Below are positions 17,541 to 26,759 of a stretch of 64,000 nucleotides of DNA, in pieces. Numbering within the stretch: the first letter of the stretch is position 1; the number at the start of each line of letters is the position of its first letter. Location of the stretch: contig OY781965.2 of assembly GCA_963677395.2 (NCBI GenBank), positions 558,001 through 622,000 on the forward strand, read 5' to 3'. The DNA comes from G963667975 sp963677395. GTDB taxonomy: Bacteria > Bacteroidota > Bacteroidia > Bacteroidales > G963667975. The position numbers and the translations under genes were made by a program. The notes under the pieces are model-generated. The model was not told the origin of the DNA and searched no databases. It saw only the letters and a list, made by a program, of their open reading frames with translations.

Positions 17541-19256
17541 TTAGCGTTGTTCAAAAAAGCGAAGCTTCTCAAAAACTGCTTCCCGAAAAGCAGGAGCAAG
17601 AATAATTAGCCGGATATGATGTCTCCCGGCATTCAATTGCAGGGTGCCCAGTTTAACCCCATTGTAAATATATTCGTTCATGAACGACCATGGACGACGT
17701 CCGGGCAGGAAACCAGGAATTGTATCATTATCCACAATAAGTTTTACCGGAATAGAATCGGTGGTTTCCTTTGTGGATGCAGCGTGAAGACAAATATTGA
17801 GTTTCGAATTATTCAGTGTTTCGAAATTCCAGTCCAGATATGCGTTCTGATTGTCGAAATTCCATTTATAGATGCGCATTTTATCAAAATACTGACGTAA
17901 CTCAAGGCTCTGTTTGCCAAGAGGAAGCATTTCTGCTTTTTCAGGTGTCAGGATTATTTCAGAAGCAGATTCAACAATGGGTAAGCGATTATCAATTTTG
18001 GGAGTGTCTTCTGTTTCAATCACAATAACGGTTGCATCAATATCCGTAATTACATTTTTTAAGTCAATCTTAATCTGATTTCCTTTCAGCGTATATGTCA
18101 AATCCCGATGATTCGATAAAGTCTTAATCGCAAGTATCTTGTTTTTCAGCATTGGAACTTCCAAAATCCCATTCTCAGGTTTCATAAAAAGATGCAGATA
18201 AACTTTGTTGTTCCCGGTGGTTGATCGTCCATAAAATGGAAGTGAGGGAAAAATAGAAGCTTGTGTTCCGTAAATTGATTCTCCGTTTACATTTAACCAT
18301 TTACCAAGATCCTGCAAACGTGAGATAAACTCTGGCTGAATGCTTCCATCAGGTTTAGGACCAATATTGAGTAACAGATTTCCTCCTTTTGAAGCAATGT
18401 CTATCAAAATACGAATTAAATCACGACTGCTCATAAATTCACGGCTAAACGGGTCGTAACCCCAGCTGTCATTGATGGTGTGACAGGTTTCCCACACTAC
18501 AGGTTTTCCGTTTTCATCTTTGATTCCAGTAGCCGGTACTGTATTTTCAGGAGTTCGGAAATCACCATATCCCCAACGGCTCAACCGGTTGTTGAAAAGA
18601 ATATCAGGTTTAAGCTGATGCATCATCTGAACAAGTTCAACGGTTTCGAGGCTATCGTGTGTATTTTCCCATTCACCATCAAACCAAAGTACTACCGGCT
18701 TGTATTTACGGATGATTTCGCTTACCTGATTCTTGAAATAGAGTTTGTAATTTTTCAGATCAGCTCCTGATCCGGTTCGTTTTTCAAAATATCTGCGTGG
18801 AAGATAATCCGGATGATGCCAGTCCATCACCGAATAATACAGTCCAAATGGAATTTTTTGTTTGTCAAGCGAGGCTTTCAGTTGCCCGATGATATCTTTT
18901 TTGTAGAGCGTATTTTCAATGTCATAGTCTGTAAATGCGGAAGGATACATGCAAAACCCTTCATGATGCTTTGATGTCATCACCACATACTTTGCACCGG
19001 ACTCCTTAATGAGCTTTGCCCAGACTTCCGAATTAAAGTTCACAGGATTGAAGCTGTTTTTCAGTTTTTCGTAATCAGCAGCTTCAAACTCAAAATGATT
19101 TTGACACCACTCGGTATACCCAATTTGTGAATAAAGCCCCCAGTGAATAAAAATTCCGAAACGGGCTTGTTCAAACCAGCGGGTGTCTGTTTTTGGCTGA
19201 GCCCAAAGCAAAGTTTGTATGAATATGAATACACAAAGAACGTAAATTTTCCTCAT
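17541..19256 (-). CDS. GH29 alpha-L-fucosidase
   Basis: 571 residues from the start at MRKIYVLCVF; a longer frame exists upstream (to 19307), but only this start gives a normal signal peptide (ending LLWAQ), and it sits 2 bp beyond the previous stop. The GH29 fold begins RWFEQARFGIFIHWG. Other family motifs are SKHHEGFCM and VVLWFDGEWE, where Asp193 is the expected catalytic nucleophile, and GGNLLLNIGPKPDG. The C-terminal 150 residues form beta-sandwich domains. The enzyme removes alpha-linked L-fucose from glycan ends, probably in the periplasm. It is flanked by EamA and GH20 genes in tight operon spacing. Confidence 0.93.
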   Translation of the reverse strand: MRKIYVLCVFIFIQTLLWAQPKTDTRWFEQARFGIFIHWGLYSQIGYTEWCQNHFEFEAADYEKLKNSFNPVNFNSEVWAKLIKESGAKYVVMTSKHHEGFCMYPSAFTDYDIENTLYKKDIIGQLKASLDKQKIPFGLYYSVMDWHHPDYLPRRYFEKRTGSGADLKNYKLYFKNQVSEIIRKYKPVVLWFDGEWENTHDSLETVELVQMMHQLKPDILFNNRLSRWGYGDFRTPENTVPATGIKDENGKPVVWETCHTINDSWGYDPFSREFMSSRDLIRILIDIASKGGNLLLNIGPKPDGSIQPEFISRLQDLGKWLNVNGESIYGTQASIFPSLPFYGRSTTGNNKVYLHLFMKPENGILEVPMLKNKILAIKTLSNHRDLTYTLKGNQIKIDLKNVITDIDATVIVIETEDTPKIDNRLPIVESASEIILTPEKAEMLPLGKQSLELRQYFDKMRIYKWNFDNQNAYLDWNFETLNNSKLNICLHAASTKETTDSIPVKLIVDNDTIPGFLPGRRPWSFMNEYIYNGVKLGTLQLNAGRHHIRLIILAPAFREAVFEKLRFFEQR

Positions 19257-19258
19257 AA

Positions 19259-20137
19259 TCAATGTTTTAATTGGGCTATTAACATTCCACAAATCATCAG
19301 CAAACAACCTGACAATTCTTTTGTTGTAAGTATTTCGTGTAAAATCAACCAGCCTCCAAATGCTGCAAAAACAGCTTCAAGGCTTAATAAAATTGCGGCA
19401 TGGGATGGTTTCGCAATTTTTTGAGCATAAATCTGTAGAGTGTATGCAATACCCACGGAAAGGAATCCTCCATAGGCAATGGGTAAGGCTGCATTTTGTA
19501 TCCCGCTCAGGGTCACAGTTTCTGTTGAAAATCCGATTATCAGGCTAAAAAGTCCACAAATAAAATATTGCATCAAAGCCAGTAGATAAGGCTGATGTGC
19601 TGGTGCCAGTTTCCCGATAGCCAGCACATGAACGGCCCAGACTATCGCGCCTAAGAAAACCAGAAAATCTCCATATTCAACTGTAAATAAACCTTTTATA
19701 CTAAGCAAATATAATCCGGCAACAGCCAAAGCTGCTCCTATCCAGGTAAATATTCCTGTTTTTTGCCGAACAATCAATCCTAGTAAAGGAACAAATACAA
19801 CGTATAACCCTGTAATGAATCCCGCTTTACCTGCAGTAGTATGAACTATTCCAAGCTGTTGCAGCGATGCCCCTGTAAATAAAAGCAAGCCCAGAATCAG
19901 GCCTGCTTTTAAGAGGGAATTATTTTTTAAGTCGATAAATGCATTTCTCCCGAATCGGATAAGGATAAACCCGACAAGCACCAGCGAGCCCAATAAAAAG
20001 CGTATTCCATTGAACACGAATGGCTCCATACTCTTCATCCCTTCGCGTTGTGCCACAAAAGCAAAACCCCAAATGAGTGAAGTAAGTAAAAGCAAACTGT
20101 CGGCTTTCAGGCTTCGGGATTGCATGATATTAGTCAA
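19259..20137 (-). CDS. EamA/DMT-family permease
   Basis: 292 residues with about ten hydrophobic segments arranged as two EamA repeats (LLLTSLIWGFAFVAQREGM and the later FLVFLGAIVWAVHVLAIGKL), the usual drug/metabolite transporter plan. The start overlaps the end of the GH92 gene by 8 bp, and the stop is 2 bp from the fucosidase start, so it is translated as part of the glycan operon. A Met at residue 5 is an alternative start. The substrate is unknown; family members export amino acids and other small metabolites. Its place among glycosidases suggests a link to sugar or sugar-derived compounds, which is only inferred. Confidence 0.88.
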   Translation of the reverse strand: MTNIMQSRSLKADSLLLLTSLIWGFAFVAQREGMKSMEPFVFNGIRFLLGSLVLVGFILIRFGRNAFIDLKNNSLLKAGLILGLLLFTGASLQQLGIVHTTAGKAGFITGLYVVFVPLLGLIVRQKTGIFTWIGAALAVAGLYLLSIKGLFTVEYGDFLVFLGAIVWAVHVLAIGKLAPAHQPYLLALMQYFICGLFSLIIGFSTETVTLSGIQNAALPIAYGGFLSVGIAYTLQIYAQKIAKPSHAAILLSLEAVFAAFGGWLILHEILTTKELSGCLLMICGMLIAQLKH

Positions 20138-23054
20138 TTATGATTTCATCAGCAAATATCCATGTTTTTCCTCCAGCACCTAAGTGCCAGGGAGGACACA
20201 ACCCTCTGTTTTTTGCGATAACTTTAATGTAACGTGCACGTGTTGATTTGTTGAGTGTAAACTCGTGTTTCGTAATGTTATCATCCCGTTCAGGAAAATT
20301 GTTTTTCACGCTTCCAATGCTCTGAAAATTATCTTTATCTTCTGAAGCATAGAATATTACTTCGCTCGGGAAAAATATCCATGCACCCTGATGTTGAATA
20401 GTACTGAATGCAAAATGACTTACATCCTGAATACTTCCCAAATCAATAATGGCTTCAAAATCTTTCCCTTCAAAACCCTGCCATGTTCCGGTATGGAAAT
20501 TGAGTGAGCCTCTTACAAAATCTATCAGCGCATTATTTCCTCCTGCAGCGTATTGTGGAGCATATTGCGAAATAAGGCTTATACTCCGTTCTTTTGGTAT
20601 TTTACGGAAATAGGATTGAATTTCGGCACTGGGTTTCATTCCTTTGAGAAATGCTCTTGCACGCAAAGTTGTTGATTTTGAAATTTTTATTGGTGAATTA
20701 TAGACAGGAGATAAGGTGTCCACCGGTTTGTCGTTCAAGGTATAACGAATCACAACATTCTGATTTGGATGTTTGATGCTTATCTCCGTTTCCTGAAAGA
20801 AATTTGTTTCGTTAGATGAGAATGAAGGAACTGGTAATAATTTCTGATATGTTATTGCTGTTACAGGATAGTTTCCTTTACCTGTTCCGAAGCTTTTTTC
20901 GGGAGAATCACTCATTTCGAATTCTAAAATACCACCCTTTAAAATATCCTGATGGGTAAAAAAGCTTTTGGTATAAGGCTTTCCGTTTAATTTTGCTGAC
21001 TTTATATAAAAGTTATTGTCTGATAGGTTTTTAGCCCTAATAATAAATGTTTTTCCATTTTCAAGATGTATTGTTACTTCAGGGAAGAGAGGTGTTCCGA
21101 AAACATAAACATCGGTAGCCGGAGTTACGGGATAGAAACCCATTGCACTCAAAACGTACCATGCCGACATTTGTCCACAATCTTCGTTTCCGCACAATCC
21201 ATCTGCTTTTTCGGTGTATTGCGAACTAAGAATCTGGTGAGCTCTTTGCTGAGTTTTCCATGATTCCTGAACAAAGGAGTAGAGATAAGCCATGTGATGA
21301 CTCGGTTCATTGCCATGAGCATACTGTCCAATCAACCCGGTAATATCAGCCTGGTCACGGCCCAATGTTTTTGATTCAGAAGTAAAAAGATTGTCGAGAT
21401 GTTGAGCCAATTCGTCACAACCACCTAAAAGATCGATAAATCCGTTGATATCGTGTGGTACATAAAATCCATATTGCCAAGCATTTGCTTCGGTATAATG
21501 AAAGTTAACTTCAGCAGGGTGAAATGGTTTCACAAACTGGTTATGAAACTTGCCACGGAAAAACTTTGTTTCAGGATCAAAGAGGTTTTTGTAATTCTGG
21601 GCACGAGTATAAAATAATTTTGCATCCTCCTTTTTTCCCAGTTTTTCTGCAACACGTGCAATACACCAGTCATCATAAGCATATTCAAGTGTTTTGGAAA
21701 CACTTTCGCCTTCTTCCTCAGCAGGAATAAAACCAAGTTTTCGATACAGGTTCAATTCTGTTTTATTTTGCATAGCACTGGCCATCATTGCCTTATATGC
21801 TGCTTCATAATTGAAGCCTTTTATGTTTTTCATAATTGCATCCGCAATTACAGGAATTGCATGGTAGCCTATCATACAATTGGTTTCATTGGACGAGAGT
21901 TCCCAAACCGGCAATAAACCACCTTGTTGTTGCTGCAAAATAAACGTATTGATAAAATCGGCAGTACGTTTCTGATTCAGAATAGTTTGCAGAGGATGAC
22001 ATGCACGGTAAGTATCCCATAAAGAAAATACGGTATAGTAATCGCCTGTTCCCTGATGGACTTTCAAATCCCGGCCACGATATTGACCGTTCACATCCGA
22101 ATAAAGATTTGGCTGTATTGTAGCATGATACAAAGCTGTGTAAAAAATGGTCTTATTTCGTTCACTTCCTCCGTTAATCGTAATTTTAGAAAGTTCTTTG
22201 TTCCATGCTTCAAAAGCTGATTTACGAACTGCATCAAAATCGAACGATTTGGTTTCAGCCATAAGATTTTTACGTGCACTCTCTATGCTAACCCCAGAAA
22301 TTGCAACTTCAATAACTAAAGGTTCTGTTATATTTCCAAATTCAAGCGCAAGCTTTAAAGCTGTACCCGTTGCACTTTTTTTCAAAAGCCTAACTGTGTC
22401 ATTTTCAGATAGAGAAATTGCCTTAATCGGTTTAGAAAAACGGGCAATAAAAAAAATCTGTTGATCCGAAGCCCAAGCTTGAGAGCGACGCATCCCCACA
22501 ACCTCATCCACTCCGGTAACTTCAATTTTTGAATCCAAAACTTTGTCACGATGAACCAAATCTATCAATATGTGTGCAGCTTCATTTGCTGGAAATGAGT
22601 AACGGTGAACTCCCACACGTTTTGTTGCCGTAAGCTCTGCTTTAATATTGTGTTTATCCAGTACAACAGAATAATATCCTGTTTTTGCAACTTCTGTTTC
22701 TTTGCGGAAAGAAGACGCATAATCACTGTTTTTCCATTGAATTTCACCGGTAAATGGTTGAAAAAGAATGTCACCATAATCAGAACAGCCAGTACCGCTT
22801 AAATGGGTATGTGAAAATCCATAGATTTTTGAATCGCTGTTGTGATAACCCGAGCATCCATCCCAGCCTTCGAGGCGGGTATCAGGACTTAGTTGAACCA
22901 TTCCAAAAGGAACTGTTGCACCGGGAAAGGTATGTCCGTGTCCATCCGTTCCTATCATAGGATTAACATAGTCGGCAGGTGTAAGTGAAGGTTGCACGGA
23001 TGATGTTAGCAGCACTCCGCTGAATAATAAAATCGGAATCCAGAATTTTCTCAT
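20130..23054 (-). CDS. GH92 alpha-mannosidase with chitobiase-C and discoidin-like domains
   Basis: 974 residues from MRKFWIPILL; the in-frame ATG four codons upstream (23066) is less likely because it would prefix the signal peptide. The GH92 N-domain starts YVNPMIGTDGHGHTFPGA, and the catalytic (alpha/alpha)6 domain follows to about residue 745. Hallmarks are the PFHPAEVNFHYTEANAWQY segment and CGNEDCGQMSAWYVLSAMGF (two family signatures). A chitobiase/beta-hexosaminidase C-terminal-like domain (about 755-835) and a discoidin-like domain (about 850-974) come next. GH92 enzymes are calcium-dependent exo-alpha-mannosidases, mostly alpha-1,2, acting on N-glycans or yeast mannan. This is the first gene of the operon, 121 bp after the LacI regulator. 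Confidence 0.93.
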   Translation of the reverse strand: MRKFWIPILLFSGVLLTSSVQPSLTPADYVNPMIGTDGHGHTFPGATVPFGMVQLSPDTRLEGWDGCSGYHNSDSKIYGFSHTHLSGTGCSDYGDILFQPFTGEIQWKNSDYASSFRKETEVAKTGYYSVVLDKHNIKAELTATKRVGVHRYSFPANEAAHILIDLVHRDKVLDSKIEVTGVDEVVGMRRSQAWASDQQIFFIARFSKPIKAISLSENDTVRLLKKSATGTALKLALEFGNITEPLVIEVAISGVSIESARKNLMAETKSFDFDAVRKSAFEAWNKELSKITINGGSERNKTIFYTALYHATIQPNLYSDVNGQYRGRDLKVHQGTGDYYTVFSLWDTYRACHPLQTILNQKRTADFINTFILQQQQGGLLPVWELSSNETNCMIGYHAIPVIADAIMKNIKGFNYEAAYKAMMASAMQNKTELNLYRKLGFIPAEEEGESVSKTLEYAYDDWCIARVAEKLGKKEDAKLFYTRAQNYKNLFDPETKFFRGKFHNQFVKPFHPAEVNFHYTEANAWQYGFYVPHDINGFIDLLGGCDELAQHLDNLFTSESKTLGRDQADITGLIGQYAHGNEPSHHMAYLYSFVQESWKTQQRAHQILSSQYTEKADGLCGNEDCGQMSAWYVLSAMGFYPVTPATDVYVFGTPLFPEVTIHLENGKTFIIRAKNLSDNNFYIKSAKLNGKPYTKSFFTHQDILKGGILEFEMSDSPEKSFGTGKGNYPVTAITYQKLLPVPSFSSNETNFFQETEISIKHPNQNVVIRYTLNDKPVDTLSPVYNSPIKISKSTTLRARAFLKGMKPSAEIQSYFRKIPKERSISLISQYAPQYAAGGNNALIDFVRGSLNFHTGTWQGFEGKDFEAIIDLGSIQDVSHFAFSTIQHQGAWIFFPSEVIFYASEDKDNFQSIGSVKNNFPERDDNITKHEFTLNKSTRARYIKVIAKNRGLCPPWHLGAGGKTWIFADEIIID

Positions 23055-23175
23055 GGTGATTAGCATTTATGGTTAAAAAACAACAAGAGTGAAGGTCTTC
23101 CAAAATAACCCCAAAATAAAAGTACACTTCACCCCATTGTTTTATATTTTCCGGTTTTGCCTTTGTAGGCAACCA

Positions 23176-24243
23176 TCATTTTGTTAGCGAACGAACCGAC
23201 TCACGAATAACGAGTTTTGCAGGAAGAATTACTCTTTCTTTGCTAACATCATCATCGCGGTGGTTAATTTCTTTCATCAAAATACGAACCGCCTGATTGG
23301 CTATTTCGTCCAATGGTTGAGATATTGCACTGATGCTGGGCGATACAAAATTAAAAAATTCTATATCATCAAAGCTAATTAATGAAATTTGATCCGGAAC
23401 GGGAATTTGTAAATCACGTAAGGTTTCCAAACAATGCAGTGCAAGGTTATTATTAACAGTGTAAATTGCACTGATTTCCTGGTCTGAACGCAGCAATTCT
23501 TTAATTGCCCAATCAACACCTCCTTTAATATTATCAAAAGGAATTTGGCAGTATAAAAAGTTATCGGTACCAATGCCGGCTTTTTTTAAGGCATCAAAAT
23601 ATCCTTCGTTTCGTTCATTTACAGAAGAGATATGACTTGGTGAGATTGACAGAATCGCGATTTTTTTGTGTCCGAGAGAGATGAGTTTGTTTACAGCCTG
23701 AAAGGATCCTGAATAGTTATCTACGCCTACGTAATTGGCTTGTAAATTAGGGAAATGCCTGTCAATCAAAACAAATGGATAATGTTCTTCTGCTAATGAA
23801 TTAAAAATTTTACTGTCGTTTAGTGTCGATGAAACAATAAGTCCATCCACATGCTTATCGCGTAAAAACTGAATCATCTTTGCCTCTTTATCGAGTTTTT
23901 CGTCTGAACTGCAAATAATAAGGTTATACCCAAATTTATTGAGTTCATCTTCAATCAATCGGGCAAGCTTGGAATAAAAAATATTGGAAATATCGGCAAC
24001 AATAAAACCAACAGTATTGGTCTTTCCTAAGCGTAATCCTCTTGCCAGCTGATTCGGTTTATAATCAAATTTCTGGGCTATCTCTATTACACGTCTTTGT
24101 GTTTCCTTACTGATTCCGTTTTGGTCTCCTTTGTTATTCAACACAAGTGAAACCAGCGTTTTTGAAACATTCAACGACTCGGCAATGTCTGCCAGCGTGA
24201 TCTTTTTGCCGCGCTTAAAGCGGCTTGAATAATTTGCTTCCAT
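23176..24243 (-). CDS. LacI-family transcriptional regulator of the glycan cluster
   Basis: 355 residues, normal family length. The helix-turn-helix and hinge lie at about residues 14-75: ITLADIAESLNVSKTLVSLV, then the hinge KPNQLARGLR. A periplasmic-binding-protein-like sensor domain follows (TNTVGFIVADISNIFYSKLA). It would bind DNA as a dimer and respond to a sugar. It is upstream of and co-directional with the GH92-GH20-permease genes, so they are the likely targets. A candidate operator (24298-24313) lies just upstream of its own -7 element, suggesting autoregulation. Confidence 0.92.
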   Translation of the reverse strand: MEANYSSRFKRGKKITLADIAESLNVSKTLVSLVLNNKGDQNGISKETQRRVIEIAQKFDYKPNQLARGLRLGKTNTVGFIVADISNIFYSKLARLIEDELNKFGYNLIICSSDEKLDKEAKMIQFLRDKHVDGLIVSSTLNDSKIFNSLAEEHYPFVLIDRHFPNLQANYVGVDNYSGSFQAVNKLISLGHKKIAILSISPSHISSVNERNEGYFDALKKAGIGTDNFLYCQIPFDNIKGGVDWAIKELLRSDQEISAIYTVNNNLALHCLETLRDLQIPVPDQISLISFDDIEFFNFVSPSISAISQPLDEIANQAVRILMKEINHRDDDVSKERVILPAKLVIRESVRSLTK

Positions 24244-24282
24244 TTTCTCTCTTTGCGTACTGGGGTGGTTAACTAAACTTTA

Positions 24283-24290
24283 CAAAAGTA
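24283..24290 (-). promoter_or_regulatory. -7 element of the lacI-type gene
   Basis: On the minus strand this reads TACTTTTG, an exact TAnnTTTG match 39 bp before the ATG at 24243. No TTG lies at the usual -33 distance, as might be expected for a regulated promoter. Confidence 0.5.
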
Positions 24291-24297
24291 ATAATTT

Positions 24298-24313
24298 GCT
24301 AAACCCATTTAGC
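24298..24313. promoter_or_regulatory. Candidate LacI-family operator
   Basis: Inverted repeat GCTAAA-CCCA-TTTAGC, a 16-bp even-length dyad of the type LacI-family proteins bind, placed between the -33 and -7 regions of the regulator's own promoter. A half-site-like AATGCTAA occurs on the minus strand just before the GH92 start. Confidence 0.5.
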
Positions 24314-24395
24314 ATTTAGACAACTTTTTTTGTTAACAATACATTAATACATGACGTATCTTCATTCATGTTAACTAAATAATTTGAATATTTAT

Positions 24396-24481
24396 ATGTA
24401 TTTTTTCTGAACTAAAATACATCTCAAAACACTAACACGTCTAGTAATGTGCATTATATGTATTTTAATAAATAAAATACA
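24396..24481. repeat. Two copies of a TGTATTTT...AAAATACA dyad
   Basis: Copy 1 has arms ATGTATTTT (24396-24404) and AAAATACAT (24414-24422). Copy 2 has arms TGTATTTT (24459-24466) and AAAATACA (24474-24481). The centres are about 61 bp apart. They could be sites for an unknown regulator. Confidence 0.6.
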
Positions 24482-24833
24482 GCCTAAACATGCTTGCAAA
24501 CAACATTCACACTTTATATATAGACTTTTAGATTGTATTATCACTCATAAAAGACACGGGCTTCCTATAATTCCTAATAAATAGCTTATTTCGCTATGCA
24601 ACGTATATTTGAAACCAAGTCTTAAATCTAAATTTTCAGCTTATCAGATGTGTAATTTAGACAGTCAGATATACACCTCATTACATGTTACGTATGTAAC
24701 TACTCAGTCTTAACTTAAGTGGTTACTGCCATTTTACGACAACAGTTGTGCCGATTAGAGAAATATAATAGAATTATCCGAATCTTTAAAAGGGGCAATT
24801 ATAAACGTTCCGTAATTTACAATCTGAATTCCA

Positions 24834-25742
24834 TTACTTCACATGATCATATTCAAATCTTAAAACCGTGGCTTGCTTACCCTGTGCCTCGTTAGAGATT
24901 AGCAGATCTCCATTTTCGAAAAAACTTATACCTTCTGACTTATTAAAGATTTCCGGATTTAACTTTTCTAGATGCTCAATTTTTCCTCTTTTATCAAATA
25001 CAAAGAGCATATAATCGCAGGCTGAAAGTAAATAAAGCTTTTGCGTAAGTGGGTGTACACAAATAGCTGAAGTTTTAAGTTTCAAAACCTGATCTATTCG
25101 TTTTCCTCTTTTATTAATTCGGGAAGGAAGTGGAATTTTTTCCTTTAAAGCAAAATCCTTGAGTTCTGATACATTAAGAATTATTACGGGTTTGGGATTC
25201 AACTTTTTTGTATGCAGATCAAAGGCATATATTAACCGTTCATATTTATCAAAGCCTTCGTGCCTGACCCGACTTTTACATCCAATTAGTAGTCGGTTTT
25301 GAACACGATCGTAGCATAATCCTTCATTATTCAGGGCGGGAATCTCTGTATTGTAGGTTTTTATTTTGCAATGCGGCGATTTATAATCCGGAATTTCGTA
25401 CAAAATGCCATCACTACGTAAAACATATATTGAATCTTCAACACGTGCAATGCCTTCATAATCACCATCGATAGTAAAAGTGTACTGCTTTATTATTTTA
25501 TTCTTAGTAACATCAAAGATAAAAAGTATCCCGTTTTCATCCTGAATACAGGCAAAAGTTGTTGAGTCAATATTGGTTAATCCTGATATTTCGCGCAATG
25601 TGTCTGGAAGAATCAATGTTTGTACGGGCACATTTAATTTATACTCAAATCTATTCTCTTTTATCCCAATGCCTGACTGAAATAAAATCATGTAAATCAG
25701 ACTCATCGTTAAAAAACATCTATTCCAAATTATTTGTTTCAT
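24834..25742 (-). CDS. SdiA-regulated-like beta-propeller protein
   Basis: 302 residues. An N-terminal hydrophobic segment (residues about 8-25) acts as a signal peptide or anchor. The body resembles the SdiA-regulated (PF06977-type) family: LPDTLREISGLTNID near the start, DGDYEGIARVEDSIYVL, and NNEGLCYDRVQNRLL, which mark successive propeller blades. Such proteins are exported and of unclear function, some being likened to esterases or phytase-like propellers. It has no close operon partner: the next minus-strand gene ends 90 bp upstream with its own terminator. The assignment rests on fold-type motifs, not on a known active site. Confidence 0.7.
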   Translation of the reverse strand: MKQIIWNRCFLTMSLIYMILFQSGIGIKENRFEYKLNVPVQTLILPDTLREISGLTNIDSTTFACIQDENGILFIFDVTKNKIIKQYTFTIDGDYEGIARVEDSIYVLRSDGILYEIPDYKSPHCKIKTYNTEIPALNNEGLCYDRVQNRLLIGCKSRVRHEGFDKYERLIYAFDLHTKKLNPKPVIILNVSELKDFALKEKIPLPSRINKRGKRIDQVLKLKTSAICVHPLTQKLYLLSACDYMLFVFDKRGKIEHLEKLNPEIFNKSEGISFFENGDLLISNEAQGKQATVLRFEYDHVK

Positions 25743-25797
25743 GAGTAATACTTCAAGGTAAAAATCAGGAGGTCAAAAATATTAGATTTTGAAAAAT

Positions 25798-25823
25798 AAA
25801 AGGCTACCTTTTGGCAGCCTTTT
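25798..25823 (-). terminator. Terminator of the DUF2795 gene
   Basis: Arms AAAAGGCT (25798-25805) and AGCCTTTT (25816-25823) flank a 10-nt loop. On the minus strand the hairpin is followed by a T-rich run (25792-25797). Confidence 0.75.
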
Positions 25824-25834
25824 GCAATTTCTTG

Positions 25835-26056
25835 TTAGTACTCGTCTTCGTGAAAGAAGAAATCATCTTTCGTGGGGTAATCTGGCCAGAGATCTTCAAT
25901 GCTTTCGTATATTTCTCCCTCGTCTTCAATTTCACGCAAATTTTCGATTACCTCCTGAGGCAATCCGGTACGAAGGGAATAGTCGATCAATTCCTCCTTG
26001 GTTGCAGGCCAGGGCGCATCTTCAAGTTTTGAAGCCAATTCCAGTGTCCAGTACAT
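25835..26056 (-). CDS. Small acidic DUF2795 family protein
   Basis: 73 residues, strongly acidic C-terminus (DDFFFHEDEY). The body contains WPATKEELIDYSLRTGLPQE, typical of DUF2795 proteins that are widespread in Bacteroidota, often with this length. No catalytic residue is apparent and the function is unknown. It has its own promoter (TTG-N19-TACTTTTG, 26085-26114) and its own terminator, so it is a single-gene unit. Confidence 0.88.
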   Translation of the reverse strand: MYWTLELASKLEDAPWPATKEELIDYSLRTGLPQEVIENLREIEDEGEIYESIEDLWPDYPTKDDFFFHEDEY

Positions 26057-26084
26057 AGGCTGAGGTTTATGGGTTAATTTTTTG

Positions 26085-26114
26085 CAAAAGTAATTTATTT
26101 CATAAGAAATCCAA
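26085..26114 (-). promoter_or_regulatory. Promoter of the DUF2795 gene
   Basis: On the minus strand: TTG at 26114-26112, 19 bp, then TACTTTTG at 26092-26085, an exact Bacteroidota promoter. The ATG follows 28 bp later. Confidence 0.75.
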
Positions 26115-26170
26115 GCATTTTATACCTAAGTATAAAATTTATTAATTCACTCTGTTTTAATGAATTAATA

Positions 26171-26731
26171 TTACACTTTTGGAATCCACTTTATTTCAGG
26201 CACACCAAGTTCATAACTTAGTTTACGGGCTAAAACAAAAAGATAGTCCGAAAGCCGGTTTAAATATCGCATTACAACCGGATCAACCGGATAGTTTCTG
26301 TTCAATCGAATGGTTATTCGTTCAGCTCTTCTGCATATACAACGGGCAATATGGCAGTGAGAAACATACGGATGGCCACCGGGAAGAATAAACGAGTTCA
26401 ATTCAGGAATTGTAACATTCATAGCATCGATATCTCTTTCTAATACAGCAATATCTTCTTCAGATAACTGGGGAAGTGTCCGGGCATTATATTCAGGGTC
26501 TGTTGCCAACTCTGATTCAGCAATGAACAGCCGATCCTGTATAAGGGTAAGCTTTGAGCACAACTCTTCATCACTTACCAAATCACGGATTAATCCTATG
26601 TAAGAGTTTAATTCATCGAGAGTTCCGTAAGCTTCTATGCGATCATGATCTTTTGCCACTCGCGTACCACCAATCAAAGATGTTTCTCCTTTATCTCCGG
26701 TTTTGGTATATATTTTCCAGTCCTGACTCAT
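26171..26731 (-). CDS. PduO-type cob(I)yrinic acid a,c-diamide adenosyltransferase
   Basis: 186 residues, usual length. The start motif KIYTKTGDKGETSLIGG is the ATP-binding signature of the PduO family, and RIEAYGTLDELNSYIGLIRD is the second conserved block. CRRAERITIRLNR contains the conserved Arg-rich helix. The enzyme transfers the adenosyl group from ATP to cob(I)alamin to make coenzyme B12, in the cytoplasm. It follows the ABC ATPase gene by 28 bp and is probably co-transcribed with it, although the pair has no obvious functional link. Confidence 0.93.
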   Translation of the reverse strand: MSQDWKIYTKTGDKGETSLIGGTRVAKDHDRIEAYGTLDELNSYIGLIRDLVSDEELCSKLTLIQDRLFIAESELATDPEYNARTLPQLSEEDIAVLERDIDAMNVTIPELNSFILPGGHPYVSHCHIARCICRRAERITIRLNRNYPVDPVVMRYLNRLSDYLFVLARKLSYELGVPEIKWIPKV

Positions 26732-26759
26732 AGGCTTGTTGTATTGTCCAAACAGCAGA

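Larger units (their letters stand above)
24244..24833. other. 590-bp AT-rich intergenic region
   Basis: Besides the lacI promoter and operator on its left side it holds two similar dyads (24396-24422 and 24459-24481). From about 24490 to 24833 I see no gene, terminator or repeat. Confidence 0.6.

Noticed and set aside
19257..19307. Longer start for the alpha-fucosidase
   Set aside because: It would overlap the EamA gene and place 17 extra residues before a clear signal peptide.
23055..23175. Full operator and promoter for the GH92 operon
   Set aside because: Only a half-site and a one-base-short -7-like sequence (TATTTTG) were found; not strong enough to list as a feature.
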